A program made the translations under genes and the position numbers. Shown here in pieces: positions 7,555-17,659 of a stretch of DNA of 64,000 nt (positions are counted from its first letter, which is position 1; each line of letters starts with the position of its first letter). This stretch comes from Fontisphaera persica (GTDB lineage: Bacteria > Verrucomicrobiota > Verrucomicrobiia > Limisphaerales > Fontisphaeraceae): the NCBI RefSeq assembly GCF_024832785.1, contig NZ_CP116615.1, positions 2,666,001 to 2,730,000 of the forward strand. The letters run 5' to 3'. The notes beneath the pieces were generated by a model. That model was not told where the DNA came from. It worked only from the letters and a program-made list of their open reading frames with translations, and did no database searches.

Positions 7555-9213
7555 TCAGGGCGGCGTCTGCAACAGAGCGCCGAATTCTGGCAGCAAACCG
7601 TACTTTTTGGTCCAGGGAGTGTACATGAAGCCGCGCACGTTGCGGAGTTTTTTGGCCAGTTCCAGCCAGCCACGGGTGGATTGGAGGTTGTCGGCGTCGT
7701 AGTAACAGGCAATCAACGTCGAGAAGCCCTGGCTGGCAAAAAACTCGAGGCTCTTGGGCCGGGGGTCGCCGCCCCAGACGGCGATGACCAAATCCTTGGG
7801 CACATGATTCCAGGAGCCGGTGAAGTCCCCCTCCACCAGGTAATAATCACCGTGGGCATTGTGGTGCGGGTCCAGCATGTCGGACCACACATAGACCTGG
7901 GCGCCGGGGTTGTGTTTGCGCAGGGTCTGGGTCTGGCGGGTGATACATTCGCCCAGCAGCTTCGCCATGTCCTTGCCGCGGCAGGCCGCGCAGGTGCCGC
8001 CCATGCGGACTTCGTCCATGTTCAACATGATTTTGCGGGGACGCACTTTCTCCGCAAGCAGGCGGGCTTCGTGGTCCAGGATGTCGTCGAGGGCCGGCTC
8101 GGCCATGCAGACGGTGACCTGCGACTCGTGGATGACCATGGGATGGTACCAGCTCACGCGCAGGCGTTGTCCCTCCTTGATGCGTGAGCCGGGCAGCAGC
8201 TTCAGTGGGGGCGAGGTCCGGTCAATCTGGTAAAAATTGAATTGGGGGTCGGTTAAAGGCGCGTAGTCCCTGCCCTCCTCATAGGTGACCTGCAAATCAT
8301 CGCTGCGGACGGTGACGGGCGTGCCCGGGCGCCGGAGGACATTCAGGGGGCCAATTTCCTCCACTGACCAGTCATCGGTCCAGAAGCGTCCGTCACGGCC
8401 ACCCCACACGCCGACGTAGAGGCGCACCAGGGTGTTGGTGAGGCTGTTGAAGACCAGGGAGAGCCGCCGCCAATCCGTGGTGGCGGGCAGATTGAACTCC
8501 CGGGGGGACAGGCTGCGATTGCCGGCCAGTACCTGCACGCGCAGGGCGCTGGCGGGTTGGAGGTTTTCGGTTTTGACCCAGACGCTAACGCGGTAACAGC
8601 GCCGCGGCTGGACGCGGATTTCCTGCATGACGCGGCCGTGGCCGTGGGGATTGGAGCGGAAGTTTTCCATGCGGAGCGAGGCCTGGCCGCCGTGTCGGAC
8701 GGCAGAGTCCACGAAACTCACCTCGCCGGGCTGGTCATGGAAATTGAATCCGCGCACGCGCTGGCCGGTAAATTCCTCAAACCCCGGATTGTTGAGCGTG
8801 ACCGGCGCGGGCTCGTGCCGCGCCTCGCCGCCCTTGACTTGAAACGCGGCGTTCTCCACCCACAGGCCCTCGGCCAAATGCCGGTCATGGGACAAGAAGC
8901 CGCCGCCGTAGCCCACGGAAAACACCGCGGGGATGAATTCCAGGTGGTTTTTGGCGCAGGCGGCTTTGACGGCTTCCAGGCGGCGGAAGTAATCGTCATT
9001 GCGCTTGCAAAGGGTGTCCAGGCCGAAGGAAAACATTGCGCCGTTGAAACCGCTGCGCCCGGCGGTCTCCAACACCCGCGTGACTTCCTCCACGTCGGCA
9101 TCCCGGCCCAGTCCCCAGCCGAACACCCAAACAAAACGGTCCGTATAAGTGGCACTGTGAACAGGCAGAAGTGCCGCCACAAGAAATGACAGCGCGCAAA
9201 GTCGAGGCTTCAT
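7555..9213 (-). CDS. Secreted GH20-like TIM-barrel protein with inserted carbohydrate-binding module
   Basis: 552 residues with a signal peptide (about 1-20). The beginning (about 25-115: FVWVFGWGLGRD, GFNGAMFSFGLDTL) and the end (about 385-545: KIMLNMDEVRMGG, QVYVWSDMLDP) look like the two parts of one TIM barrel. The middle (about 135-290) looks like a CBM4/9-type beta-sandwich (GFEEFTGQRVRGFNF, YRVSVWVKTENL, WRRLSLVFNSL). An Asp-Glu pair in NMDEVRMGG resembles the GH20 catalytic pair, but this is inference. No family name can be given with certainty. It stands alone with its own promoter and has DUF1501 and PSD1-type genes upstream on the same strand. Confidence 0.55.
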   Translation of the reverse strand: MKPRLCALSFLVAALLPVHSATYTDRFVWVFGWGLGRDADVEEVTRVLETAGRSGFNGAMFSFGLDTLCKRNDDYFRRLEAVKAACAKNHLEFIPAVFSVGYGGGFLSHDRHLAEGLWVENAAFQVKGGEARHEPAPVTLNNPGFEEFTGQRVRGFNFHDQPGEVSFVDSAVRHGGQASLRMENFRSNPHGHGRVMQEIRVQPRRCYRVSVWVKTENLQPASALRVQVLAGNRSLSPREFNLPATTDWRRLSLVFNSLTNTLVRLYVGVWGGRDGRFWTDDWSVEEIGPLNVLRRPGTPVTVRSDDLQVTYEEGRDYAPLTDPQFNFYQIDRTSPPLKLLPGSRIKEGQRLRVSWYHPMVIHESQVTVCMAEPALDDILDHEARLLAEKVRPRKIMLNMDEVRMGGTCAACRGKDMAKLLGECITRQTQTLRKHNPGAQVYVWSDMLDPHHNAHGDYYLVEGDFTGSWNHVPKDLVIAVWGGDPRPKSLEFFASQGFSTLIACYYDADNLQSTRGWLELAKKLRNVRGFMYTPWTKKYGLLPEFGALLQTPP

Positions 9214-9220
9214 AGAGAGC

Positions 9221-9249
9221 AGACTAAGCCAGGCGCAGGCGCGTGTCAG
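9221..9249 (-). promoter_or_regulatory. Promoter of the GH20-like gene
   Basis: On the minus strand CTGACA, 17 bases, TAGTCT. The -10 box ends 7 bases before ATG 9213, predicting a leaderless or nearly leaderless transcript. Confidence 0.45.
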
Positions 9250-9260
9250 GCAAAATTGTC

Positions 9261-9273
9261 CCGGCTTTGCCGG
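9261..9273 (-). terminator. Weak terminator-like hairpin after the DUF1501 gene
   Basis: CCGGC-TTT-GCCGG forms a 5-bp stem 25 bases beyond the DUF1501 stop. On the minus strand it is followed a few bases later by TTTT. The short stem makes strong termination uncertain. Confidence 0.3.
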
Positions 9274-9298
9274 ACTGGGGGCGGGGGCACGGGCGATT

Positions 9299-10780
9299 TC
9301 AGATCAGGATATCCTTGATGACCTTGGACGGCTCGACGCCCGTGAGGCGCTGGTCCAAGCCCTGAAAGCGGTAGGTGAGGCGTTCGTGGTCAATCCCCAT
9401 GCAGTGGAGGATGGTGGCATTCAAATCCCGGATGTGCACAGGTTTGTCCACGATGTTGTAACTGAAGTCATCTGTTTCGCCATAGGTGATGCCCGGCTTG
9501 ACGCCGCCGCCCGCCAGCCAGACACAGAAATTGCGCGGATGATGGTCGCGGCCGTAGTTGTCTCGCGAGAGCGGCCCCTGGCAATAAACGGTGCGGCCAA
9601 ACTCGCCGCCCCAGACCACGAGGGTATCCTCCAACATGCCGCGCTGTTTCAAATCCTGAATCAGTCCGGCGCAGGCGTGGTCCACATCACGACATTGCAG
9701 GGGCAGGTCGCGAGGCAAATCGCCGTGATGGTCCCACTCGCGGTGGAAAATCTGAATGACCCGCACGCCGCGCTCGGCCAGCCGCCGGGCCAGCAAGGCG
9801 CTGTGGGCGAAGGTGCCCGGCTCGGTGACCTCCGGGCCGTAGAGTTTCAGGACGGAGGGCGGCTCGTTGGAAATGTCGGTTAATTCCGGGACGGACGCCT
9901 GCATGCGGAAGGCCATTTCGTACTGGGCAATGCGGGTTTGGATTTCCGGGTCACCGTAACGCAAAAACTGCTGTTCGTTCATCCGGTTCAAAGCCTGGAG
10001 CATATCCCGCCGGGCTTCTACGTCCACGCCGGGCGGATTTTTCAGAAACAGGACGGGGTCGCCCTTGGCGCGCAGGGCCACGCCCTGGTATTTGGAGGGG
10101 AGGAAACCGCTGCCCCACAACCGCTGGTAAAGCGCCTGCGCATCGCGCTTGGCGGACCAGCGGGGCGTCATGACAACAAAGGCGGGGAGGTTGTCGCACT
10201 CGCTGCCCAGGCCATAGGCCAGCCAGGAGCCGAGGCTGGGCCGGCCGGGAATCTGGCTGCCGGTCTGGATGTAGGTCACCGCCGGGTCATGGTTGATGGC
10301 CTCGGTGTGGACGGTTTTGATGATGGCCAGTTCATCGGCCACGGTGGCGGTGTGTTGCAACAATTCACTAAACCATGCCCCGCTTTTGCCGTACTGCTTG
10401 AACTTGTAGATGGAGGGCGCGATGGGGAAACGCGACTGGCCGGAGGTCATGGTGGTAAGCCGCTGGTTGCCGCGCACGGAGGGGGGGATGTCCTTGTCAA
10501 ACAGCTCGGCAAGTTTGGGTTTGTAATCGAGCAAATCAATCTGCGAGGGCGCGCCGTTCATGAAGAGGTAAATAATGCGTTTGGCCTTGGGGGCAAAGTG
10601 CGGCAAACCCGGCAAGGGGGGGTGGGGATGCGCGGCGGTTTTGGGTCCGGCGCTGACGGCGGCCTTGAGGACTTCAGGAAAGAGGAGGCCAGCCAGGGCG
10701 ATGCGTCCCACCGCCAGGCCGGCGTTTTTGAAGAAATGGCGGCGGTTTTGCAGGGTGATGAATTCGTCCAGCGGATGCAT
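9299..10780 (-). CDS. DUF1501 family protein (sulfatase-like fold)
   Basis: 493 residues. The N-terminus has a Tat-like signal ([14 protein letters not shown]) followed by a hydrophobic stretch. The body is a typical DUF1501 protein: [22 protein letters not shown] near the start, [16 protein letters not shown] in the middle and [15 protein letters not shown] with [15 protein letters not shown] near the end. The family is structurally related to alkaline phosphatase/sulfatase enzymes. It is nearly always encoded beside DUF1549/DUF1553 proteins in Planctomycetes and Verrucomicrobiota, as here, with a 28-base gap. Its biochemical role is not established; a part in extracellular polysaccharide use is usually assumed. 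Confidence 0.85.
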   Translation of the reverse strand: MHPLDEFITLQNRRHFFKNAGLAVGRIALAGLLFPEVLKAAVSAGPKTAAHPHPPLPGLPHFAPKAKRIIYLFMNGAPSQIDLLDYKPKLAELFDKDIPPSVRGNQRLTTMTSGQSRFPIAPSIYKFKQYGKSGAWFSELLQHTATVADELAIIKTVHTEAINHDPAVTYIQTGSQIPGRPSLGSWLAYGLGSECDNLPAFVVMTPRWSAKRDAQALYQRLWGSGFLPSKYQGVALRAKGDPVLFLKNPPGVDVEARRDMLQALNRMNEQQFLRYGDPEIQTRIAQYEMAFRMQASVPELTDISNEPPSVLKLYGPEVTEPGTFAHSALLARRLAERGVRVIQIFHREWDHHGDLPRDLPLQCRDVDHACAGLIQDLKQRGMLEDTLVVWGGEFGRTVYCQGPLSRDNYGRDHHPRNFCVWLAGGGVKPGITYGETDDFSYNIVDKPVHIRDLNATILHCMGIDHERLTYRFQGLDQRLTGVEPSKVIKDILI

Positions 10781-10808
10781 GAGGATTAAGGGTGCAGGTT
10801 GCAGCGCA

Positions 10809-13800
10809 TCAGTTTTTGGTTACGGCTTCGTCCAGGTTCAACAAGAGATTGGCCACCAGCGTGTAGGCGGCCAGCTCGGTCACGTCGAGGGACTCGTCCA
10901 CCGGCCATTCCCCCACCTTGACCAGTTGCCGCGCGGCCTCGGCATTGGCGCGGTAGCGGGCCAGGTGAGCCTCCAGGGATTGGCGGAGGATGTTCAATTC
11001 GGTGGCATTGGGCGAGCGCCCGGTCACGAGGCGGAAGCCGTAGGCAAGGCGTTGCGGGGGCTGGCTGCCGGCCTCGCGGAGCATGCGCGTGGCGAGCTGG
11101 CGGGCACATTCGACATACGGAATGTCATTCATCAGGAGGAGGGCCTGCAGGGGGGTGTTGGAGCGCTCGCGACGCGTACAGGAGGATTCGCGCGAGGGCG
11201 CGTCGAAGGTGGTGAAAATGGGCGGCGGCGCGGTGCGTTTCCAGAAAACATAAAGGCTGCGGCGGTACAGGGCTTCGCCGTGGTCCTGGGTGTATTTGGC
11301 GGTGTTGCTGGTGGTGTAACCCACCGCCTCCCAGATGCCCGGCGGCTGATAAGGACGCACGCCGCGCCCGCCCATTTTGGGATTCAGGAGGCCGCTGACA
11401 AACAGGGCGCTGTCGCGGATGACCTCGCCGTCCAGCCGAAAGCGCGGGCCGCGGGCCAAGAGGCGGTTTTCCGGGTCGAGTTCGAGCAATTTCGGGGTGA
11501 CTCGGGAGTCCTGCCGGTAGGTGGCAGACAGTAGGAGCATTTTTTGGAAGCGCTGGATGTCCCAGCCCATGGCGATGAATTCCGTGGCCAGCCAGTCGAG
11601 CAATTCGGGATGGGACGGCCAATCGCTTTGCATGCCAAAATCGTTGGCGGTTTTGACGATGCCCACCCCGAAAAATTGCTGCCATAAGCGGTTGACGATG
11701 ACGCGGGCGGTCAAGGGGTGTTGCGGCGAGACCAGCCAGCGCGCCAAATCCAGCCGGTTGGTGGTGGCCGAAGGCGGCAAGGGCGGCAGGAAGGCCGGCA
11801 CGCCCGGGGTGACCTCCTCGCCTGGCTGGTCATACTGGCCGCGCTTCAACACCTGGGCCTTGCGCCGCTGGGCGCCTTCGCGCTCGCGCATGACGAGGGT
11901 GGAGGGGATGGATTCATCCAGTTTTTGCCTGGCTTCCTTGAGCGGGTTTAATTCTTTGAAAAGCGGCTCGAAAACGGCGCGGGAGGGTTGATGAACCTGC
12001 GCCAGGTAATGCTCGCGCAGTTGCTGAAGCTGCTCTGGTTTGAGTTTTTCGAGCGGCTGCTTCACCCACTCCGCCAGAGGGGCGGGCAGTTTTGTCTTGT
12101 CGCCCAGGGCGCGCATTTCCTTGAGCCAGGCCAGGAAGGAATGGGCGGGGTCATTGGCGGGGTCTGGCGTGCTTTGGAGGCCGGCCTCGTCCCAATAGAC
12201 CGTGCCGTCGAATTGGGTGAAGGCAAAACCGGTGACTTTGTCGCCTGCCTTCAAACCCACCTGGGCGGCCTCCACCTCCAAGCGCATCCATTGTCCCGCG
12301 GGGGGGAGCGGACCCATTTCCGTACGCGCCTTTGAATTGCCAGCCCCATAGGAGATGGCCTGGGGGTCACCCCAGTTGGCGCGGTGTTCCCAGCCGTTGG
12401 AGTGAAATTGCAGCATGATGGCCTTGGGCGGGCTGGCGGGGTCCAAATAAACATGGGCAAAAAATCGGGCGGCCGGCCCCACGGTCAGGGCGTTGGTGGT
12501 GTTGAAAAAGTCCTGGGCCAGTCCGCTGGCGGTGCGTTTAAGGGCGCGTTTGCCGCGGTGCACGGGGCCGTCCTTGCTTTCAATCCATTGCGTGGGGGGC
12601 GTGCCGCCGTTGAACTGGGGTTTGGCACCGGTGGGGAAATCGTCGTCCACCCACACGGTGATGACCGGCGCGGCCTTGGGGGCGTTGGTCAGGGTGGCGG
12701 GGTCGGTGTAATTCATGCCGGCGGCGGTCTGGCGGATGCGCTGTTCGAGCGCGGCAATGCGGGCATTGTAATCGGCCAACTGCTTTTCCTGCTCGGGCGT
12801 GGGGAGCTTCAGCGAAGGCGGAGGCAACAGGGCATTGCCGTCCATGGCTGCGTCGGCGGCATTGTTGAAGAAGGCGTAGAGGCGGTAAAACTCCTTTTGA
12901 GAGATGGGGTCGTATTTGTGGTCATGGCACACGGCGCAGCCCAGGGTCAGGCCCATCCACACCGTGGCGGTGGTTTCCGTGCGGTCCACGGCGTAACGCA
13001 CATAGAATTCCTCGTCAATGGCGCCGCCCTCGCTGGTGGTGACGTTGCAGCGATTGTAGCCTGAGGCCACCCGTTGGTCCCGGGTGGGATTGGGCAGGAG
13101 GTCACCGGCAATTTGTTCGATGGTGAACAGGTCAAAGGGTTTGTTTTCATTGAAGGCTTTGACCACCCAGTCGCGGTAGGGCCAGTGGCTGCGTTCGTTG
13201 TCCAGATGCAGGCCGTGGGTGTCACCATAGCGCACGGCGTCGAGCCAGTAGCGGGCCTGATGCTCGCCATAAGCCGGCTGCGCCATGAAACGGTCAAGCA
13301 TGCGTTCGTAGGCGTCGGGGCGCTTGTCCTTCACAAACGCCTCCACTTCCTCCGGGGTGGGCGGCAGGCCGGTCAGGTCCAGTTTGACGCGGCGGACCAG
13401 GGTTTCGCGGGGGGCTTCGGGCGACGGTTTGAGTTTGCGCGCCTCCAAGCCGGCCAGAATGAAGCGGTCCACCGGTGTGCGCACCCAGGAGCGTTGCTTG
13501 ACTTCGGGCAGCGGGGGGCGCGTGGGCGTCACAAAAGCCCAGTGGGGCTGGTACGGCGCTCCGGCTCCAATCCAGGCGCGCAGGATTTCCTTTTGTTCCG
13601 GCGTGAGCTTTTTGTGGGAGGAGGGCGGCGGCATCAGGTCATCGGGGTCGGTGGTGGTGATGCGCTGCCAGAGCAGACTTTTTTCGGGATGTCCCGGCAC
13701 CACGGCCGGGGCGCCGTCGCGGGGAGCCGTGGCGCCTTCGCGGGTGTCCAGCCGGAGGTCCGCCTTGCGGTCTTTTTCGTCCGGGCCATGGCAGTGAAAG

Positions 13801-13949
13801 CAGTTATCGGAGAGAATGGGCCGCACATCGCGGTTGTAATGGATGGTGACGGTGGTGTTATGGCGTGCTGGCGTCGCGCCCCCGAGAGGGCAAGCCAAGA
13901 CACACACCACCGCCGCGCCCCCCGCAATGAAAATGGACGCCCGCCGCAT
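10809..13949 (-). CDS. PSD1-type protein: cytochrome-c-like, DUF1549 and DUF1553 domains
   Basis: 1046 residues with an N-terminal signal (about 1-25). A planctomycete-type cytochrome-c-like domain follows, with heme-binding CFHCH (about residues 51-55). DUF1549 comes next (about 155-360, with [17 protein letters not shown] and [16 protein letters not shown], a second CxxCH), then a jelly-roll-like insert (about 425-590) and DUF1553 (about 745-1010, with [23 protein letters not shown] and [15 protein letters not shown]). Two c-type heme sites imply periplasmic electron transfer. With the DUF1501 gene this is the standard pair of the phylum group; its electron donor and substrate are unknown. 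Confidence 0.85.
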   Translation of the reverse strand: MRRASIFIAGGAAVVCVLACPLGGATPARHNTTVTIHYNRDVRPILSDNCFHCHGPDEKDRKADLRLDTREGATAPRDGAPAVVPGHPEKSLLWQRITTTDPDDLMPPPSSHKKLTPEQKEILRAWIGAGAPYQPHWAFVTPTRPPLPEVKQRSWVRTPVDRFILAGLEARKLKPSPEAPRETLVRRVKLDLTGLPPTPEEVEAFVKDKRPDAYERMLDRFMAQPAYGEHQARYWLDAVRYGDTHGLHLDNERSHWPYRDWVVKAFNENKPFDLFTIEQIAGDLLPNPTRDQRVASGYNRCNVTTSEGGAIDEEFYVRYAVDRTETTATVWMGLTLGCAVCHDHKYDPISQKEFYRLYAFFNNAADAAMDGNALLPPPSLKLPTPEQEKQLADYNARIAALEQRIRQTAAGMNYTDPATLTNAPKAAPVITVWVDDDFPTGAKPQFNGGTPPTQWIESKDGPVHRGKRALKRTASGLAQDFFNTTNALTVGPAARFFAHVYLDPASPPKAIMLQFHSNGWEHRANWGDPQAISYGAGNSKARTEMGPLPPAGQWMRLEVEAAQVGLKAGDKVTGFAFTQFDGTVYWDEAGLQSTPDPANDPAHSFLAWLKEMRALGDKTKLPAPLAEWVKQPLEKLKPEQLQQLREHYLAQVHQPSRAVFEPLFKELNPLKEARQKLDESIPSTLVMREREGAQRRKAQVLKRGQYDQPGEEVTPGVPAFLPPLPPSATTNRLDLARWLVSPQHPLTARVIVNRLWQQFFGVGIVKTANDFGMQSDWPSHPELLDWLATEFIAMGWDIQRFQKMLLLSATYRQDSRVTPKLLELDPENRLLARGPRFRLDGEVIRDSALFVSGLLNPKMGGRGVRPYQPPGIWEAVGYTTSNTAKYTQDHGEALYRRSLYVFWKRTAPPPIFTTFDAPSRESSCTRRERSNTPLQALLLMNDIPYVECARQLATRMLREAGSQPPQRLAYGFRLVTGRSPNATELNILRQSLEAHLARYRANAEAARQLVKVGEWPVDESLDVTELAAYTLVANLLLNLDEAVTKN

Positions 13950-13978
13950 GGTTTTCGAGAGCTGCTAATGTTTGGTAT

Positions 13979-14006
13979 AAGTTAGCCACATTGTTGGCAA
14001 GCGCAA
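13979..14006 (-). promoter_or_regulatory. Probable promoter for the PSD1-DUF1501 pair
   Basis: On the minus strand TTGCGC, 16 bases, TAACTT, with the -10 box ending 29 bases before ATG 13949. The remainder of the 201-base gap up to 14150 shows nothing else convincing. Confidence 0.35.
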
Positions 14007-14150
14007 ATTTTACCCGGTGCCTTTTAACCGGCGCCATTCGTCCGGCGTTCCGCCGTCCTGAACTGACCTTTGACCGTGGGCAAGGCAGGCAGGGTCTGGG
14101 CTCACCGGAAAAAGGACGGACCCGCCGCAGCGAAAGGGGGTAACGCCTGG

Positions 14151-17100
14151 CTAAAATCTCCAGAAGAGGGAGGCAAAGAAAGTGCGCTCGCGGGGCAATT
14201 CGAGGTAGGTGTTCACCGGGTTCAGGCGGTAATCCTGGTCGGTGAGGTTGAGGACCCCGAGCTTGATTTCGGCCCGTCCGCGTTTGAGGCGGTACCCGGC
14301 AAAGGCGTTGAAATGCCAGAAATCATCGCCTGGGCGGTCCGGGTTGAAGCCCTGATTGTGCTGCTGGGTCCAGATGCCCTCCAGGCGCGAGAAGAAACCG
14401 CAGCGATGGTTGAAGGCGACGAAGAGGTTGAGCTGATGCAGCAGGCCGCGCGTGTGCGCGGCGGCCAGGGGGCTCATGGTTTCAGGAATGACCGGGATGC
14501 GTTGTTGCACGTCGGCGTGACTGAGGCGGTACTGGGCGCCCAGGCCCCATTCCTCGCCCAGGAGCTGATTTACATAGAGGCGCAGGGTGCGTTCGCGGAA
14601 ATCGTATTGCTCGCGCGTGGTCTCCGGCCGGAAGGGCGGCAGGCCGCGGAAAGCGAAGACCCCCAGCTCGCGGTTGACGTCGGAAAAAAGGATTTCGCCG
14701 CTGGCGCCCAGGTAGGTTTGCGTGGGCAGTTTCTGCTCAAAGGCCAGGCCGAAGATTTCGCCGCGGGAGGCGGGGGTAGGGCCGAACAGGGCGTCCGGGA
14801 CGAGGTTGCGGAGGGCCTGGTTGAAGCCGGCCATCTGGGTTGGCTCAAGGACGAAACTTTGCTCGAAACCGAGGCCGCCGAGGTAGCGCGCGTAACCGCC
14901 GCGCAGGGTGGCTCCCGGGTAAGGGGTGAGGATGAAGCCGGCCTTGGGGGAGATGCGGTCCACGGATTCGGTGCGCGCGGAGATGGGCGAGAGGCGGAGG
15001 TTGACGGGGTACTGGAAATGGTCGTAGGCAATGCCGCCGATGAGCGTGAGCGGCCGGGCAATTTCCCAGGAGTGGTAGGCGTAGGCGCCGAAGCGGTTCA
15101 GGTCCACGGACACCGATTGATTGGCGGCAAAGCCGGGGGTGAAGAAGCCGGGAAAGACGGTGGGATTGCGCTGGCGGCTGGTGACGTCGAATTCGCCCAC
15201 CTGGAGGCGCCCGCCGAAGATGGTGTTGTGGCGTTCGCGCTGGAGGATTTGCTGGAGCTCGGCGGTGTAGATTTCCGAGCGTTCATCCAGTTCCTGGACG
15301 AAGCCCACGGGAATGACGCCGGCCAGCGGGGCAAAGGAATAATCCAGAATCATGGTGCGCTGGGCGGGGTTGCTGACGCGCAGGTGGTCGTGCAGGCGCG
15401 TCACGAGCAACAAGGTGTGGTTGCCGGGGCTCCATTCGCGGTGGTAGCCCGCCATGAGCAACGGCTCCTGATTGTCCTTGAGGCGGAAGGTGCGATGGGT
15501 GGTGAAGGGGTCGTAACGTTGCGAGACGTCCCCCATGGCGCCGTCAAAATAAACGGCCTGGAAATAAAGGCCGTCCTGCTGGGTGATTTGCTGCTTCACC
15601 TTGAGCGAGACGGTGAGATGCTCCAAATCGCGATTGGGCGCGCCATAACCGTTTTCGGCGCGGTAAAGTGTTTCCAGGCTCCAGGCGGTGCCGCCGATGA
15701 CGCCATATTGGGCCGCGCCCTGGAGCCAGTCGCCGTTGCTGGCGTATTCGGTGAGGCTGACGAAGCCCACGCGGTCGCGGTCGAAGAGCCGGGAGTATTC
15801 ATTCTGGCTGATTTGCTGGGAAAGCACGCCGGCATTGGCGGGGGAAAGGAGGTTGGCGAGCAGGTACTCGCTGAGCCAGGGCGTTTCGTAGCGCAAGACG
15901 GTGCCGCGCGGGTCGCGCAAGGCATCATAACTGTTGGCGAGAAAGAGGTGGGCCGAGTAGTTGCCGTAGTCGCTGTACACCGCCTTGAAGGCCTCGCGCA
16001 GGGCCACTTCGGTCAGGCCGGCGTCCTGGTAAATGCCGGCGAGGTTGGCGCTGCGGACGGCGCGGTCCTGGTCCAGGAGCAGGCGCGAGCGATAGACGCT
16101 GCGATTGTCATTAAGGCGGATGGATTCCTCCAAATCACGCACGGCGGCGTTGAGCTTGTTTTCCTGCCGGTTGAGGAGCGCGCGATAAAAGACGGGGGTG
16201 GGGTCGCCGGCATCCAGTTTGCGGGCGAGGGTCAATTCATGCGCCGCCTGGCGGGTATCGCGTCCGTGGCTGTAGGCCTTGCCCAGATAACTGCGCAGCA
16301 GCGAGCGTTGCGGCTCGAGGGCGGCGGCGGTTTGCAAATCTTCCAGCCCCGCCGCCGTCTGTCCCTGGCGGATGCGGCACAAGCCGCGGCCCAGCCAGGC
16401 GTTGCCCAAGGCGCCGTCCAAAGCGATGGCCTGCTCGAAACAGACTTGGGCCTGCGGGATGCGCCCGCGCGCCGCATGGGCAAAACCGCGGAGCACGTGC
16501 GCCTGGGCGTTGCGCGGGGAAAGGGCCAGGGCGCGGTCCAGTTGGGTCTCCATCGCGGCAATGCGGCCAAAGCTGAATTCCAGCTCGGCGACGCGCGCCA
16601 CGGCAAAGCCAAATTCCGGCGAGAGCCGGGCGGCCTGCCGGGCCGCGTTAAGCGCGGAGGGCAACTGGGAGCGGGACTGATAATAATACGATTCCGCCAT
16701 CCACTCGGAAGCCGTGGCGGGCGGCGCGGCGGGGGCGGCGCGCACCTCGAATTTTACGGCTTGAATGACGGTGCGCAGAGCGTTGGCCAACGGAGCGGCC
16801 GGGCTGGCTGCCGGCACTTTGGCGAGCAGGGCCTCGGCGGCATCCACGCGCCCGACTGCCAGCGCCAGGCCGGCACGATAGACGCGCTCGGCGTCGGTGG
16901 CCGGTTCGCGATTGGGCGGGTATTTGTCGAGCGCCCCGAGCAAATGGCCCGCCCGGTAATCGGCCAGTGACGCCGCCAGCTCGGGCAGGCCGTCCAATGG
17001 CAGCTCCTTGGGGTCCAGCACGCCAGGGTAGTAAAGGCACCACTGGATGAGGTTGACGGCATTGATGACGGCGGTTTTTTCCGGGCGTTTGCCCTCCTCG

Positions 17101-17633
17101 ATGAGGGATTGTTCGCCGGAGTTGAGGGCCACCTGGCCCACTTCATTGCTGACGTCCACAGAACCATCAAACACGGCCACCAGGACGGTTTCGCCTTCCT
17201 CGGCAGTGGAGAGGAAAAACTCGGTGCCGCGGACGGCGCCGGAGGCCTTTTTGGCGCGAAACTCCAAATCGGAGGGTTTGCCGCGGTCAAACATGAAGAC
17301 GGAGCCATTTTTGAGGTCCAGCAAGGGGCTTTTTTTGTTGGGGGGCGCCTGGATGACCATGGTGGTGACCTCGCTCAGGCGGAGGACGCTCTGGTTGTAC
17401 AGCCGCAGGCTGGCGCGGCTGTCGCGGCCGGTGCGGATGCGGTCGCCGGGATTCAAGACCTGGTTGGGCTGGGCCGGGGTCCAGGTGTCCTGCCCGGCGC
17501 GGGATACTTCGACTTTGCCCTCGATGGTGAGGATGACGGAGGTGTTGGTCGCTTCCTGGGCCAGCACGGCGCCGGCGCAGGTGACGACGACGGCGAGGAA
17601 CAGACTCCGAAACAGCCATGATAGATTGCGCAT
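14151..17633 (-). CDS. FecR domain-TPR-outer-membrane beta-barrel fusion
   Basis: 1160 residues with a signal peptide (about 1-25). A FecR-like beta domain (about 30-190: VILTIEGKVEVSRAG, VLNPGDRIRTGRDSRASLRL, SGAVRGTEFFLST) is followed by tetratricopeptide repeats (about 225-560). The last 560 residues look like an outer-membrane beta-barrel: alternating amphipathic strands, TonB-receptor-like stretches such as ISPKAGFILTPYPGATLRGGYAR and LNLTDQDYRLNP, and a terminal phenylalanine (FWRF) as in BAM-recognised barrels. No plug domain or TonB box is seen, so ordinary TonB-dependent import is unlikely. The start is 26 bases after the giant gene's stop, so the two are probably co-transcribed. It could be a surface anchor, channel or assembly factor for its partner; this is inference. 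Confidence 0.75.
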   Translation of the reverse strand: MRNLSWLFRSLFLAVVVTCAGAVLAQEATNTSVILTIEGKVEVSRAGQDTWTPAQPNQVLNPGDRIRTGRDSRASLRLYNQSVLRLSEVTTMVIQAPPNKKSPLLDLKNGSVFMFDRGKPSDLEFRAKKASGAVRGTEFFLSTAEEGETVLVAVFDGSVDVSNEVGQVALNSGEQSLIEEGKRPEKTAVINAVNLIQWCLYYPGVLDPKELPLDGLPELAASLADYRAGHLLGALDKYPPNREPATDAERVYRAGLALAVGRVDAAEALLAKVPAASPAAPLANALRTVIQAVKFEVRAAPAAPPATASEWMAESYYYQSRSQLPSALNAARQAARLSPEFGFAVARVAELEFSFGRIAAMETQLDRALALSPRNAQAHVLRGFAHAARGRIPQAQVCFEQAIALDGALGNAWLGRGLCRIRQGQTAAGLEDLQTAAALEPQRSLLRSYLGKAYSHGRDTRQAAHELTLARKLDAGDPTPVFYRALLNRQENKLNAAVRDLEESIRLNDNRSVYRSRLLLDQDRAVRSANLAGIYQDAGLTEVALREAFKAVYSDYGNYSAHLFLANSYDALRDPRGTVLRYETPWLSEYLLANLLSPANAGVLSQQISQNEYSRLFDRDRVGFVSLTEYASNGDWLQGAAQYGVIGGTAWSLETLYRAENGYGAPNRDLEHLTVSLKVKQQITQQDGLYFQAVYFDGAMGDVSQRYDPFTTHRTFRLKDNQEPLLMAGYHREWSPGNHTLLLVTRLHDHLRVSNPAQRTMILDYSFAPLAGVIPVGFVQELDERSEIYTAELQQILQRERHNTIFGGRLQVGEFDVTSRQRNPTVFPGFFTPGFAANQSVSVDLNRFGAYAYHSWEIARPLTLIGGIAYDHFQYPVNLRLSPISARTESVDRISPKAGFILTPYPGATLRGGYARYLGGLGFEQSFVLEPTQMAGFNQALRNLVPDALFGPTPASRGEIFGLAFEQKLPTQTYLGASGEILFSDVNRELGVFAFRGLPPFRPETTREQYDFRERTLRLYVNQLLGEEWGLGAQYRLSHADVQQRIPVIPETMSPLAAAHTRGLLHQLNLFVAFNHRCGFFSRLEGIWTQQHNQGFNPDRPGDDFWHFNAFAGYRLKRGRAEIKLGVLNLTDQDYRLNPVNTYLELPRERTFFASLFWRF

Positions 17634-17659
17634 AAGGAGGACAACTAGGGCATGGTGGG

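Noticed and set aside
14070-16970. Plus-strand open frame of 966 codons opposite the FecR-TPR-barrel gene
   Set aside because: It lies entirely antisense to a gene with clear domains. Its translation is low in recognisable motifs and reflects the high GC and codon bias of the real gene.
14151-17633. SusC-like TonB-dependent transporter for the polysaccharide locus
   Set aside because: The barrel protein has no plug domain, no carboxypeptidase-like N-terminus and no SusD neighbour, and it adjoins the giant gene, not the hydrolases.
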